Part shown: positions 1 through 8,356 of the stretch, piece after piece
Layout of the letters: every line of letters begins with the position of its first letter
Position numbering within the stretch: position 1 is the stretch's first letter
Assembly (NCBI RefSeq): GCF_900128995.1
Contig: NZ_FQUE01000004.1
Location: 1 to 64,000, forward strand
Reading direction: 5' to 3'
Length of the DNA stretch: 64,000 bases
Origin: Loktanella atrilutea
GTDB taxonomy: Bacteria > Pseudomonadota > Alphaproteobacteria > Rhodobacterales > Rhodobacteraceae
Notes under the pieces: generated by a model
Told to the model about the DNA's origin: nothing
The model's input: only the letters and a program-made list of their open reading frames with translations
Database searches by the model: none
Translations under genes and position numbers: made by a program

Positions 1-141
1 CCGAAAATCGTGGACTGGTACATGCAGGGCAAGATCGAGATCGACCCGATGATCACCCACACGATGCCGCTCGACGACATCAACAAGGGCTTCGACCTGA
101 TGCACCACGGCGAGAGCATCCGCGGCGTGGTGATCTACTGA
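1..141 (+). CDS. adhC: S-(hydroxymethyl)glutathione dehydrogenase, C-terminal fragment
   Basis: Only the last 46 codons are present; the gene enters from outside the window and ends with TGA at 139-141. The tail reads ITHTMPLDDINKGFDLMHHG and ends GVVIY, which matches the C-terminal helix and strand of class III (zinc) alcohol dehydrogenases. These oxidise S-hydroxymethylglutathione made from formaldehyde and glutathione, using NAD. The place directly before a methanol dehydrogenase locus fits the formaldehyde-oxidising role (called flhA or adhC in Paracoccus). The zinc ligands lie outside the window, so the class assignment rests on this tail and on context. Confidence 0.8.
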   Translation, partial: PKIVDWYMQGKIEIDPMITHTMPLDDINKGFDLMHHGESIRGVVIY

Positions 142-177
142 CCCCGATCCGCCAACCCCGCCAAGGGGCCCCCCGAC

Positions 178-206
178 AGGCCCGGTCCCGCGCGACCGGG
201 CCTTTT
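178..206 (+). terminator. Intrinsic terminator after adhC
   Basis: A 10-bp perfect stem (AGGCCCGGTC / GACCGGGCCT) with a six-base loop is followed by TTTT. It lies 37 bases after the adhC stop codon, so it probably ends the adhC transcript and separates it from xoxF. Confidence 0.75.
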
Positions 207-236
207 CCATGCGCCGCACCCGCCGCGGGCGCCGCT

Positions 237-258
237 CCGATTTTTCGAGAAAAATCGG
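237..258. repeat. Palindromic repeat, copy 1
   Basis: CCGATTTTTC is followed by its exact inverse, GAAAAATCGG, with a 2-base centre. The same palindrome recurs at 334-356 and, with a shorter stem, at 48537-48557. All three lie between genes. Confidence 0.75.
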
Positions 259-333
259 CATCGGGGGCCAGCCCCCGATCCCCGGCCACGCGCGGGACGA
301 GAGGTCCGCTGCCTTTCGCTGCAACGCGCGCCT

Positions 334-356
334 CCGATTTTTCGCCGAAAAATCGG
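334..356. repeat. Palindromic repeat, copy 2
   Basis: CCGATTTTTC and GAAAAATCGG are separated by three bases (GCC). Stem sequence and length are identical to copy 1, about 100 bases upstream in the same intergenic gap. Confidence 0.75.
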
Positions 357-517
357 CTCCCGGGTGTCGGCCATTCATTTCGGTCCCACACCCCCGGCGA
401 CCGGGCCCGGCCCGGACAGTCGACAGGCCCGCGGCAGGGCGTTTCCCGCGAAGCCGCACACGTGCGGCGGACCTCGCGCGGCAGGTCATACTATAGGTTG
501 AAAGGCCGTGGTTCGCG

Positions 518-546
518 TTGACAGATCGGTGCACGGGACGCTTCAT
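518..546 (+). promoter_or_regulatory. Candidate sigma70-type promoter of xoxF
   Basis: A perfect TTGACA -35 hexamer (518-523) is followed by a 17-base spacer and CTTCAT (541-546), a weak -10. Transcription would start near 553, about 100 bases before the xoxF start codon. The weak -10 would fit a gene that needs an activator, which is inference. Confidence 0.4.
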
Positions 547-656
547 ATATATCAGGATATGGACGCGACGACCAGCCGCGACGGCCCGAGGAGGGGCAGC
601 TGCACACCCGTTGCATCCACCGTATTCGCAAGCCTGAAGCATCTGGGAGGATGACA

Positions 657-2462
657 ATGAGAACGGTAATGATGAGCCTGGCCGCGAGCCTGTTGATGAC
701 GACGGCGGCCCCCGTCTTCGCCAACGACTCGGTGACGGAAATCGCGAAAGACCCCGCCCAGTGGGGCATGCAGCTGGGCCAGTACGATGGAAGCCGCTAC
801 TCCAAGCTGGACAAGATCAACAAGGACAACGTCGGCGATCTGCAGGTAGCCTGGACCTTCTCGACCGGCGTGCTGCGCGGCCACGAAGGCTCTCCGCTCG
901 TCGTGGACAACGTGATGTATGTCCACACGCCGTTCCCGAACACGGTCTACGCGCTCGACCTGAACGAGGACGGCAAGATCCTGTGGAAGTACCAGCCGCA
1001 GCAGAACCCCGACGTCATCGGCGTGATGTGCTGCGACACGGTCAACCGCGGCGTCGCCTATGCGGACGGGATGGTCTTCCTGCACCAGGCCGATACCACG
1101 CTGGTGGCACTGGATGCGAAGACCGGCGAGGTGAAGTGGTCGGTCCAGAACGGCGACCCGGCGAAGGGCGAGACCAACACCGCCACCGTGACGATCGTCA
1201 AGGACAAGGTCCTCGTCGGCATCTCCGGCGGTGAATACGGCGTGCGCGGTCACATGACCGCCTATAACATCGCCGACGGCTCCATGGCCTGGCGCGCCTA
1301 TTCCACCGGCCCGGACGAGGACATGCTGGTCGATCCCGAAAAGACCATGGTGCTGGGCAAGCCGATCGGCGCGAACTCCTCTCTCGACAGCTGGGAAGGC
1401 GACCAGTGGCAGATCGGCGGCGGCACCACCTGGGGCTGGACGACCTATGACCCAGAGCTGAACCTCGTCTACTACGGCACCGGCAACCCCTCGACCTGGA
1501 ACCCGTCCCAGCGTCCGGGCGACAACAAGTGGTCGATGACGATCATGGCCCGCGACCCCGACACGGGCATGGCCAAGTGGTTCTACCAGAAGACTCCGCA
1601 CGACGAATGGGATTTCGACGGCGTGAACGAGAACATCCTGGCCGATCAGGAGATCGATGGCCAGATGCGCAAGATCCTCGTGAACTTCGACCGCAACGGC
1701 TTCGGGTACACCCTCGACCGCGAGACCGGCGAACTGCTGGTGGCCGAGAAGTATGACCCGCAGGTCAACTGGGCGACCGAAGTCGACATGGACAAGGACT
1801 CTGAAACCTACGGTCGTCCGCAGGTCGTGGCGGAATACTCGACCGAGCAGAACGGCGAGGACACCAACACCACCGGCGTCTGCCCGGCGGCCCTGGGGTC
1901 CAAGGACCAGCAGCCGGCCAGCTACTCGCCCGATACCGGCCTGTTCTACGTGCCGACCAACCACGTCTGCATGGACTACGAGCCCTTCCGCGTGAGCTAT
2001 GCCGCAGGCCAGCCCTACGTCGGTGCGACCCTGTCCATGTTCCCGGCGCCCGACAGCCACGGCGGCATGGGCAACTTCATCGCCTGGGACGCCACCAAGG
2101 GCGAGATCAAGTGGTCCCTGCCAGAGCAGTTCTCGGTCTGGTCCGGTGCGATGGCGACCGCGGGCGGCGTCGTGTTCTATGGCACGCTGGAAGGCTACCT
2201 GAAGGCGGTCGACGCCGAGACGGGTGACGAGCTTTACAAGTTCAAGACGCCGTCCGGCATCATTGGCAACGTCTTCACCTATGAACATGACGGCAAGCAG
2301 TTCGTCGGCGTCCTGTCGGGCATCGGTGGCTGGGCAGGCATCGGCCTCGCCGCCGGCCTGACCAACGCCAACGACGGTCTGGGTGCCGTGGGTGGCTATG
2401 CGGCACTGTCCGACTACACGGCGCTGGGTGGCCAGCTGACGGTCTTCACCGTCCCCGAGTGA
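657..2462 (+). CDS. xoxF: Lanthanide-dependent methanol dehydrogenase XoxF (PQQ quinoprotein)
   Basis: A 601-residue periplasmic PQQ dehydrogenase that oxidises methanol (and often formaldehyde) and passes electrons to cytochrome c. A signal peptide ends near AAPVFA. The adjacent cysteines of the PQQ pocket are Cys125-Cys126 (MCCDTVNRG). Metal ligands by family alignment are Glu193 (GGEYGVRG), Asn277 (TGNPSTWN) and Asp319 with Asp321 in DEWDFDG. The second aspartate of this DxD is the XoxF hallmark for rare-earth binding; calcium MxaF has Ala there. Propeller repeats such as [12 protein letters not shown] are visible. GGGAGG at 645-650 touches the ATG at 651 but stands 6 bases before the ATG at 657, so 657 is the likelier start. 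xoxG and xoxJ follow. Confidence 0.97.
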   Translation: MRTVMMSLAASLLMTTAAPVFANDSVTEIAKDPAQWGMQLGQYDGSRYSKLDKINKDNVGDLQVAWTFSTGVLRGHEGSPLVVDNVMYVHTPFPNTVYALDLNEDGKILWKYQPQQNPDVIGVMCCDTVNRGVAYADGMVFLHQADTTLVALDAKTGEVKWSVQNGDPAKGETNTATVTIVKDKVLVGISGGEYGVRGHMTAYNIADGSMAWRAYSTGPDEDMLVDPEKTMVLGKPIGANSSLDSWEGDQWQIGGGTTWGWTTYDPELNLVYYGTGNPSTWNPSQRPGDNKWSMTIMARDPDTGMAKWFYQKTPHDEWDFDGVNENILADQEIDGQMRKILVNFDRNGFGYTLDRETGELLVAEKYDPQVNWATEVDMDKDSETYGRPQVVAEYSTEQNGEDTNTTGVCPAALGSKDQQPASYSPDTGLFYVPTNHVCMDYEPFRVSYAAGQPYVGATLSMFPAPDSHGGMGNFIAWDATKGEIKWSLPEQFSVWSGAMATAGGVVFYGTLEGYLKAVDAETGDELYKFKTPSGIIGNVFTYEHDGKQFVGVLSGIGGWAGIGLAAGLTNANDGLGAVGGYAALSDYTALGGQLTVFTVPE

Positions 2463-2482
2463 TCGTTTCGCTCTGAACACCG

Positions 2483-2513
2483 ACGCCGTCCCCGGGCAGA
2501 CCGGGGGCGGCGT
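2483..2513 (+). terminator. Strong hairpin between xoxF and xoxG
   Basis: A 13-bp stem (with one G-T pair) and a five-base loop lies 20 bases after the xoxF stop. No T-run follows. It is more likely a partial terminator or mRNA-stabilising hairpin that keeps xoxF mRNA above xoxG/xoxJ than a full stop. Confidence 0.5.
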
Positions 2514-2616
2514 TGCCGTCTGCGGGGCCGCGATCCGGCAACCGCAACTTAAGTTTGATTTGCGCCGGGTATGCCGCGGGATACGCTGTAACCAGCACTC
2601 TATGGGAGGAGTTACC

Positions 2617-3312
2617 ATGAAACGTTTTGCGGCCACCGCGGCCATTGCCCTGATCGCCGCCAGTGCGGCCTTTGCACAGGATACGGCGACGACCGCCGCC
2701 ACGACGGCCGATCAGGCCGCGGCGCCGGCCACCGACGCCACCACGTCGGATGCGGCCCCCGCCGCCGATGCCACGACATCGGACGCGACCGCAACCGATG
2801 CGGCACCGGCGGACGCTGCCCCGGCGGATACGGCCACCGCTGATGCCGCGACCTCCGACAATCCGGCGCTGACCGATACGGCAGCCGACCACAACGACGG
2901 TATCCGCAACTTCACGGCAGAGGACATTCCGACCTTCGCCATCGCCGCGGACGGCACCGTCGACTGGCCGACATTCTCGGGCTTCCGCCGCTATCACGCG
3001 GAATGCCACGTCTGCCACGGGCCCGACGGCGAGGGGTCGAGCTATGCGCCGGCGCTGAAGAAGTCGGTGATGCGCCTCGACTACTACGATTTCGTGGGCA
3101 TCGTTGCCGGCGGCAAGCAGGAGGTCGGGCAGGCCCAGAACCAGGTGATGCCGGCCTTCGGGTCGAATCCGAACGTGATGTGCTACATCGACGACATCTA
3201 CACCTACCTGCGTGCCCGCGGCACGGACGCCGTCCCGCGCGGTCGCCCCGCCAAGAAGGAAACGAAGACGGACGCCTACGACGCTGCCGAAGCGTCCTGC
3301 ATGGGCTTCTGA
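2617..3312 (+). CDS. xoxG: Methanol-oxidation c-type cytochrome XoxG (four-cysteine family)
   Basis: A 231-residue exported cytochrome c, the expected electron acceptor of XoxF (cytochrome c553i or CycB in Paracoccus). It has a signal peptide ending AAFAQ and then about 70 residues rich in Ala, Thr, Asp and Pro. The cytochrome domain carries one haem site, Cys130-His-Val-Cys133-His134. Two more cysteines (NVMCYIDD and EASCMGF) give the four-Cys pattern of the methanol-metabolism-related cytochrome family. The candidate Met ligand is in NQVMPAF. GGAGGA at 2605-2610, 6 bases before the ATG at 2617, fixes the start; the reading frame is open further upstream but has no such site. Confidence 0.9.
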   Translation: MKRFAATAAIALIAASAAFAQDTATTAATTADQAAAPATDATTSDAAPAADATTSDATATDAAPADAAPADTATADAATSDNPALTDTAADHNDGIRNFTAEDIPTFAIAADGTVDWPTFSGFRRYHAECHVCHGPDGEGSSYAPALKKSVMRLDYYDFVGIVAGGKQEVGQAQNQVMPAFGSNPNVMCYIDDIYTYLRARGTDAVPRGRPAKKETKTDAYDAAEASCMGF

Positions 3313-4121
3313 TGCGGCTCGCACTGGCCCTGATCCTGTGCGCGGCGACACCCGCCGTCGCACAGGTCGCAGACCTCGTCGACCGGTCTCAGCTGCGGGT
3401 CTGCGCCGACCCGGCGAACCTGCCGCTGTCGGCGCAGGACGGCAGCGGGTTCGAAAACAGGATCGCGGAACTGATCGCGGCCCGGCTTGACGTGCCATTG
3501 ACCTACACATGGTTTCCGCAGGTCAACGGTTTCATCCGGCAGACGCTGAGCGTTGGGAAATGCGACGTCGTCATCGGTTATGCGCAGGGCGACGAGCAGG
3601 TGCTGAACACCAACCACTACTACACCTCTACCCACGTGCTCGTGGTGAAGGCCGACGGACCTCTGGCCGGTGTCACCCAGCTCTCGGACCCGGCCCTGAC
3701 AGAGGCGAAGATCGGCGTCGTGGCAGGGGCGCCGCCGACGACCCATGTGGCCCGTCTGGGCCTGATGAAGAACGCGAAGCCCTACAACCTGATGACCGAT
3801 CGCCGGGTCGAGGATCCGGCCGGCGACATGCTGCGCGACGTCGAGGATGGCACGACCGACGCGGCCTTGCTCTGGGGCCCGATCGGCGGACCGAAGGCAA
3901 AGGATTATCCCGACCTCAAGGTCATTCCCCTGCTGAACGAGGCCGCGACCCCGCGCCTGTTCTACCGCATCACGATGGGCGTGCGAGCCGGAGAGGACAA
4001 CTGGAAGCGCGAACTGAACAGCCTGATCCGCCGCAATCAGGATGAGATCGACGCGATCCTGCGGGACGCCGGCGTGCCGTTGGTGGACGACTACGGCACT
4101 GCGCTGAAGGCTGGAAACTAG
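3312..4121 (+). CDS. xoxJ: XoxJ, periplasmic binding-protein-like methanol oxidation protein
   Basis: A 269-residue exported protein with the type 2 periplasmic solute-binding fold (quinoprotein dehydrogenase-associated family, MxaJ/XoxJ). It has a signal peptide ending AVAQ, then LRVCADPANLPLSAQDGSGF, the typical first strand and ligand loop. GKCDVVIGYAQGDE and DGTTDAALLWGPIGG mark the hinge regions. It is thought to help XoxF mature or to bind a partner, not to transport. The start codon overlaps the xoxG stop (TGATG), so translation is probably coupled. Its TAG stop interlocks with the stop of the convergent gene in the bases CTAG (4118-4121). Confidence 0.9.
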   Translation: MRLALALILCAATPAVAQVADLVDRSQLRVCADPANLPLSAQDGSGFENRIAELIAARLDVPLTYTWFPQVNGFIRQTLSVGKCDVVIGYAQGDEQVLNTNHYYTSTHVLVVKADGPLAGVTQLSDPALTEAKIGVVAGAPPTTHVARLGLMKNAKPYNLMTDRRVEDPAGDMLRDVEDGTTDAALLWGPIGGPKAKDYPDLKVIPLLNEAATPRLFYRITMGVRAGEDNWKRELNSLIRRNQDEIDAILRDAGVPLVDDYGTALKAGN

Positions 4122-5047
4122 GGGGTCGGCGCAATGAAGAGTCCGAAGGCGCGGGGGCCTTCCGGCACGTCGACCTCAGCCACGACCTGCCGCGTCGCTG
4201 TGTCGATCAGGCTGACCGTGTCCGAAAACCAGTTCGCCACGACGATGCGGCCGCCGTCGGCGGTGGCGGCGATCCCTTCGGGATAGTCGCCCACGTCGAT
4301 CATGCCGGCGACGGCAAATGTTGCGGCGTCGAAGACCGTGACCGTGCTGTCGTACTGATTGGTGACGAAGCCCTGCCCGGCGGCAAAGGCCACCGCATAG
4401 GGTCGTTCGGCCGTGGGAATCTTGGCAATAATGCTGCCGTTGCCCGGGTCGATGACGGTGACGGTGTCATCCAGCACATCGGCCGTGAAGATCAGCCCGT
4501 CGTGCAGGGTCACGCCGAAGGGATGGTGCCCGACCGGCAGCGCCGTCGTCCCGTCGCCCCGGATCAGCGTCACGGCATCGGCATCGCGATCGGCCGTGAC
4601 GATCAGGCCCGGTACGGCGGCGACACCCGACGGCATGGCGCCGACCGGCCAGGCTGCGATTTCGGCCCCGGTGTCGGGGTCGATCTCGCGCAGGACGCCC
4701 GTCTGATCGGTGATCAGCGCCGTCCCCGTCTCTGGCCGGATGGCAAGGCCGAAGGGCGCACCGGCAACCGGGTGCTGCGCCACCGGACGACCGGCCATGT
4801 CGAACACATGCAGCAACCCGGTATCCACGGCCACGGCCATGATGCGGTCACGGACGGCATCGATAGAAACGGCGGCCGGATGGCCGGGCAGGGGCGTTGT
4901 CGACAGGACCTCGGCCGTGTCCGTGTCGATCAGCGTCAGGGTGCCGGCGGTCTGCGAGGTGATCGCGGCGATATCGCCAAGCCCCGGTGACGTGGCCCAA
5001 AGGACAGCCAGACCGGCGGCCCCGATCACCCGCGCCGCCGGGATCAC
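4118..5047 (-). CDS. Exported YVTN-type beta-propeller protein
   Basis: A 309-residue protein with an N-terminal hydrophobic segment and about six or seven repeats of the type VTVIDPGNGSIIAKIPTAER and IVVANWFSDTVSLIDTATRQ. These are the YVTN/NHL-like blades seen in periplasmic propellers of quinoprotein loci. The start is GTG, overlapping the stop of the upstream gene (GTGA), so it is co-translated with the MxaD-like protein. Its substrate or partner is unknown. It is clearly different from the second propeller at 6930-7892, which is closer to the PedA2 type. Confidence 0.75.
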   Translation of the reverse strand: MIPAARVIGAAGLAVLWATSPGLGDIAAITSQTAGTLTLIDTDTAEVLSTTPLPGHPAAVSIDAVRDRIMAVAVDTGLLHVFDMAGRPVAQHPVAGAPFGLAIRPETGTALITDQTGVLREIDPDTGAEIAAWPVGAMPSGVAAVPGLIVTADRDADAVTLIRGDGTTALPVGHHPFGVTLHDGLIFTADVLDDTVTVIDPGNGSIIAKIPTAERPYAVAFAAGQGFVTNQYDSTVTVFDAATFAVAGMIDVGDYPEGIAATADGGRIVVANWFSDTVSLIDTATRQVVAEVDVPEGPRAFGLFIAPTP

Positions 5048-5577
5048 TCCACCTTGCCGAAGCGGGCGGTCAGCGCGTCGATGCCCGTCTGGTGCAGGGC
5101 CTCCACGCTGGCAATGGCCGCGTCATCGTTCAGGTCCGCCGGCGGTTCGTTCTGAGGAAAACCGCGATAGAATGCACCCTTCCAGTCAAGTTCCGTCTTG
5201 CCGTCCACATCCTTGAGCGTGATGTGCGACGCATAGTTCGTGGCCTTCACGACGTCGAGGTTGGTCTCCAGCATCAGGGTCGAGATCGCATGCTTCTCGG
5301 ACTGCAGCTTCAGCAGTTCTTCTTCTACGACCTGACCGTCCTCCATCGTGCGCACGCGAGTGGCGCCCTTTTCGGTGCCCGTGGCCTCTACGCTCGCGAC
5401 GCCCGGAAACCATGACATGTCGTCGAAATGGCCGATTACGTCCCAGACCTCCTCCACCGGTGCGTCCAGTGTCACCGTCTGTTCGGTCTTCAATCTGACA
5501 GGACCATGCGCCAGCGCCGGTCCCGTCACCAGCGCCAGACAGGCCGCGAGCGTCATCATCGTCTTCGTCATCGTCAT
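5044..5577 (-). CDS. mxaD: MxaD-like SRPBCC (START-fold) exported protein
   Basis: A 177-residue protein with a signal peptide (ending PALAHG) and one SRPBCC domain: VTLDAPVEEVWDVIGHFDDM and SWFPGVASVEATG are the typical first strand and helices. MxaD of methanol oxidation operons has this fold and is reported to aid electron transfer between methanol dehydrogenase and cytochrome c. GGGAG lies just before the ATG chosen here; an ATG two codons later (5571) is equally possible. It precedes the beta-propeller gene and overlaps it by four bases. Symbol given by family and context only. Confidence 0.7.
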   Translation of the reverse strand: MTMTKTMMTLAACLALVTGPALAHGPVRLKTEQTVTLDAPVEEVWDVIGHFDDMSWFPGVASVEATGTEKGATRVRTMEDGQVVEEELLKLQSEKHAISTLMLETNLDVVKATNYASHITLKDVDGKTELDWKGAFYRGFPQNEPPADLNDDAAIASVEALHQTGIDALTARFGKVE

Positions 5578-5754
5578 GCTCTCCCTTGCCGCAATGCGCG
5601 GCTGCGGGTCCACTCTTGCCGAAAGCGTACTGCTGCCCGCAATCCACCGAAAGTATGAGAGAAAGCGATTTCAGCATGTTATGAGGCAATCGTGAAAAGA
5701 AACCGGTTGTAACCCCGGCCCCGGTCGTGCCCCATGGCAGGCAGGGAGGACGCG

Positions 5755-6933
5755 ATGATGAGACGGGAGGCGATCTGCGGCGCGCTGGTCTTGGCTGGCC
5801 TTGCCGGCCCTGCGCTGGCGGATGTGACCTATCGCGCCGCGGTGATCCGCGTCGATGCGCCGGGCCCCCTGCCGATCTCGCGCCTCGACCTGCCCCCCGA
5901 CGACCTGGGCTTTGCCGGCGCCGCACTTGCAACCGACGACAACATGACGACCGGTGCCTTCACCGGCCAGACGTTCGAGACCATCTCCGTGGTCGCGACG
6001 CCGGAAACGGCAGAGGCCGAGATGGCGCGCCTGCTGGACGACGGCATCTTCTTCGTCGTGACGCTGGCGGATGCGGCGACGACCGTGGCGCTGGCCGATC
6101 AGGCCGGCGATCGCGCGCTTGTCGTCAATGCCGCGGCGACTGACGACAGCCTGCGCGGGGCCGACTGCCGCGCCAACCTGCTGCATGTGACGCCCTCCGA
6201 CGCGATGCGCGCAGATGCGCTGGCGCAATACCTGATGTGGAAACGCTGGGACAGTTGGTTCCTGATCGCCGGCAGTCATCCCGAGGACGTCGCGCTGGCC
6301 GAGGCCTACACGCGCGCCGCCGCCAAGTTCGGCGCCAAGATCGTGGAAGAACGGACCTACGAAGACACCGGCGGCGCGCGGCGTACGGACACAGGGCATG
6401 TGCTGGTGCAGGCCCAGATTCCGGTCTTCACGCAGCGGGCCCCGGACCACGATGTGATGATCGCGGCCGATCATGCGGGGGTCTTCGGCGACTACCTGCC
6501 CTACCGCACATGGGACGCGCGGCCAGTCGCCGGCTCTGCCGGCCTGATCCCCACCAGCTGGACACCGGCGATGGAAGCCTGGGGCGCGACCCAGTGGCAG
6601 AACCGGTTCGAGGAAGGGGCCAGCCGCCTCGCGCAAGAGGAAGACTTCGAAACCTGGGTCGCCCTGCGCGTGTTGGGCGAGGCGGCGACGCGGACGCAGG
6701 GCGGAGATGCCGCCGCAATCCGCGATTTCATCCTGTCCGACCGGTTCGAACTGGGCGCCTTCAAGGGACAGAAGCTGACCTTCCGCGACTGGGACGGGCA
6801 GTTGCGCCAGCCGGTGCTGCTGGCCGCCGACAACGTCATCGTCTCGGTCTCGCCGCAGGACGGGTTCCTGCACCAGACCAGCACCCTCGACACCCTCGGG
6901 ATCGACCGCACGGAAACGGAGTGCCGCAAATGA
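5755..6933 (+). CDS. pedA1: ABC transporter substrate-binding protein of PQQ-alcohol dehydrogenase loci (PedA1-like)
   Basis: A 392-residue periplasmic protein with a signal peptide ending AGPALAD and a type 1 (Leu/Ile/Val-like) binding fold, matching the binding protein found with PQQ-dependent alcohol dehydrogenases. The P. putida counterpart, PedA1, belongs to the PedA1A2BC transporter needed for growth at low rare-earth concentration. A role in lanthanide supply to XoxF is therefore plausible but inferred. AGGGAGGA (5743-5750) supports the start at 5755 or at the next ATG. The stop overlaps the following start (ATGA). Only one cysteine is visible in the mature part (GADCRAN). Confidence 0.8.
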   Translation: MMRREAICGALVLAGLAGPALADVTYRAAVIRVDAPGPLPISRLDLPPDDLGFAGAALATDDNMTTGAFTGQTFETISVVATPETAEAEMARLLDDGIFFVVTLADAATTVALADQAGDRALVVNAAATDDSLRGADCRANLLHVTPSDAMRADALAQYLMWKRWDSWFLIAGSHPEDVALAEAYTRAAAKFGAKIVEERTYEDTGGARRTDTGHVLVQAQIPVFTQRAPDHDVMIAADHAGVFGDYLPYRTWDARPVAGSAGLIPTSWTPAMEAWGATQWQNRFEEGASRLAQEEDFETWVALRVLGEAATRTQGGDAAAIRDFILSDRFELGAFKGQKLTFRDWDGQLRQPVLLAADNVIVSVSPQDGFLHQTSTLDTLGIDRTETECRK

Positions 6934-7892
6934 GAAACCTTGCCCTGATCGCCCTCGCGCTGACGGCGCAGCCCGCGCTGGCCGACCGCATCTTCGTCAC
7001 CAATGAGCGCGGCAATTCCATCAGCGTCCTCGACGGCGACTCGCTGGAGGTGATTCACACCATCGACGGCCTGCAGCGCCCGCGCGGCATCACCGCCAGT
7101 CACGACGGCAAGGTGATCTACGTCTGCGCCTCTGACGACAATCTCGTTCGGGTCTATGACGCCGCCACCTTCGAGGAACTGCCCTCGCTGCCCTCCGGGC
7201 CGGACCCGGAGCTTTTCGTGCTGGACCCCGTGGGCGACAGGCTCTTCATCGCCAACGAGGACGACAATCTTGTCACCGTGGTCGACGTGAACACGCGGCA
7301 GGTGCTGGCCGAGGTGCCGGTAGGGGTGGAGCCGGAGGGCATGGGCGTCAGCCCGGACGGCAAGATCGTGGTCAACACCTCCGAGACGACGAACATGGCC
7401 CACATGATCGACACCACCACCTACGAGATCGTCGGCAACATTCTGGTCGACGGCCGTCCGCGCTATGCGGAATACACGCCGGACGGCCAGACGCTCTTCG
7501 TCTCGGCCGAAATCGGCGGCACGGTCAGCGTCATCGACGTGCCCAGCCAGACGGTGACGCACAAGATCACCTTCGACGTGCCGGGCCTGCTGCCAGAGGC
7601 GCTGCAGCCGGTCGGCATGCGGATCACAGAGGATGGCACGAAGCTTTACGTCGCGCTCGGCCCTGCGAACCGGGTCGCGGTCATCGACGTCGCCAGTGAC
7701 GAGGTCACCGACTACCTGCTGGTCGGCCAGCGGGTCTGGCAGATGGCGTTCTCACCCGACGGATCGCGGCTCTATACCGCGAACGGCAATTCGAACGACG
7801 TGTCGGTGATCGACACTGCAACCGACACGGTGACGGAATCCGTGCAGGTCGGCCAGCAGCCCTGGGGGCTGGTCGTCGTGCCGACACCCTGA
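6930..7892 (+). CDS. pedA2: PQQ-locus beta-propeller protein (PedA2-like, YVTN family)
   Basis: A 320-residue exported propeller. After a signal peptide (ALADRIF) come seven blade-like repeats, for example RIFVTNERGNSISVLDGDSL and RLFIANEDDNLVTVVDVN. This matches the beta-propeller family linked to PQQ-dependent catabolism and occupies the PedA2 slot between binding protein and ATPase. It probably works in the periplasm with the ABC transporter; the ligand is unknown. It overlaps the gene before it by four bases. Confidence 0.8.
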   Translation: MRNLALIALALTAQPALADRIFVTNERGNSISVLDGDSLEVIHTIDGLQRPRGITASHDGKVIYVCASDDNLVRVYDAATFEELPSLPSGPDPELFVLDPVGDRLFIANEDDNLVTVVDVNTRQVLAEVPVGVEPEGMGVSPDGKIVVNTSETTNMAHMIDTTTYEIVGNILVDGRPRYAEYTPDGQTLFVSAEIGGTVSVIDVPSQTVTHKITFDVPGLLPEALQPVGMRITEDGTKLYVALGPANRVAVIDVASDEVTDYLLVGQRVWQMAFSPDGSRLYTANGNSNDVSVIDTATDTVTESVQVGQQPWGLVVVPTP

Positions 7893-7921
7893 TGTATCCT
7901 GCAATGAAAGGCCCTAGACCG

Positions 7922-8356
7922 ATGAAGATCGCGATTGCTGCAATCCTGACCCTCCTGACCGCCGGCCCCCTTGTCGCCCAGCAGTTCGACTACGGATTCT
8001 CCGGCATGACCGGCAAGGCCAACCATACCGATCTTGCGCCGCTGACCCTCGGCTCCGGCAAGCCGGTGGCCGAGGCGCCCTACATGTTGAAGGCGGGCGG
8101 CTACTACAGCATCACCATCGAGGCGGACGGGACCGCGGAACTGGGCCTCTCCGGCGGCGATTTCTTCCGCGCGATCTGGGTGAACGAGGTGGTCATCAAC
8201 GACATCGAGGTGCGCCCGATGGGCCTCGCCTCGCTCGAATTCGACGACGAGGGCGAGGCCGAGATCAGCTTCATCGCCATTCAGCCGGGCACCTATGAAC
8301 TGTCGATCCCCGGATCGACGGGCGAGACGCAGAAGGCCGTCTTTACCATCCAATGA
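7922..8356 (+). CDS. Small exported protein of unknown function in the ped-like operon
   Basis: A 144-residue protein with a clear signal peptide (MKIAIAAILTLLTAGPLVAQ) and then a beta-rich domain with no cysteine. It has an acidic stretch (EFDDEGEAEISF) and a final VFTIQ strand. I do not recognise the family; it resembles a small cupredoxin-like or Ig-like fold only in strand pattern. The ATG at 7922 begins a complete signal peptide; ATGs at 7892 and 7904 in frame lack ribosome sites. The stop overlaps the ATPase start (ATGA), so it is part of the transporter operon. Confidence 0.75.
   Translation: MKIAIAAILTLLTAGPLVAQQFDYGFSGMTGKANHTDLAPLTLGSGKPVAEAPYMLKAGGYYSITIEADGTAELGLSGGDFFRAIWVNEVVINDIEVRPMGLASLEFDDEGEAEISFIAIQPGTYELSIPGSTGETQKAVFTIQ

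Larger units (their letters stand above)
142..650. other. Intergenic region between adhC and xoxF
   Basis: About 500 bases without a convincing gene. It holds the adhC terminator, two copies of a palindrome (237-258 and 334-356), and a sigma70-like promoter at 518-546. Short open frames here lack ribosome-binding sites and recognisable protein features, and were not called. The long leader space before xoxF leaves room for regulator binding. Confidence 0.6.

Noticed and set aside
209-496. 95-codon open frame between adhC and xoxF
   Set aside because: Starts inside terminator-adjacent sequence, spans both palindromes and has no ribosome site or domain.
552-2702. 716-codon open frame on the minus strand across xoxF
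   Set aside because: Shadow of a GC-rich gene; the product is His/Val/Arg-rich without family motifs, and xoxF on the plus strand has full catalytic motifs and a ribosome site.
2700-2870. Possible tandem repeat or phase-variable tract in xoxG
   Set aside because: The DNA is only quasi-repetitive; no exact unit recurs in tandem, so it is treated as low-complexity coding sequence.
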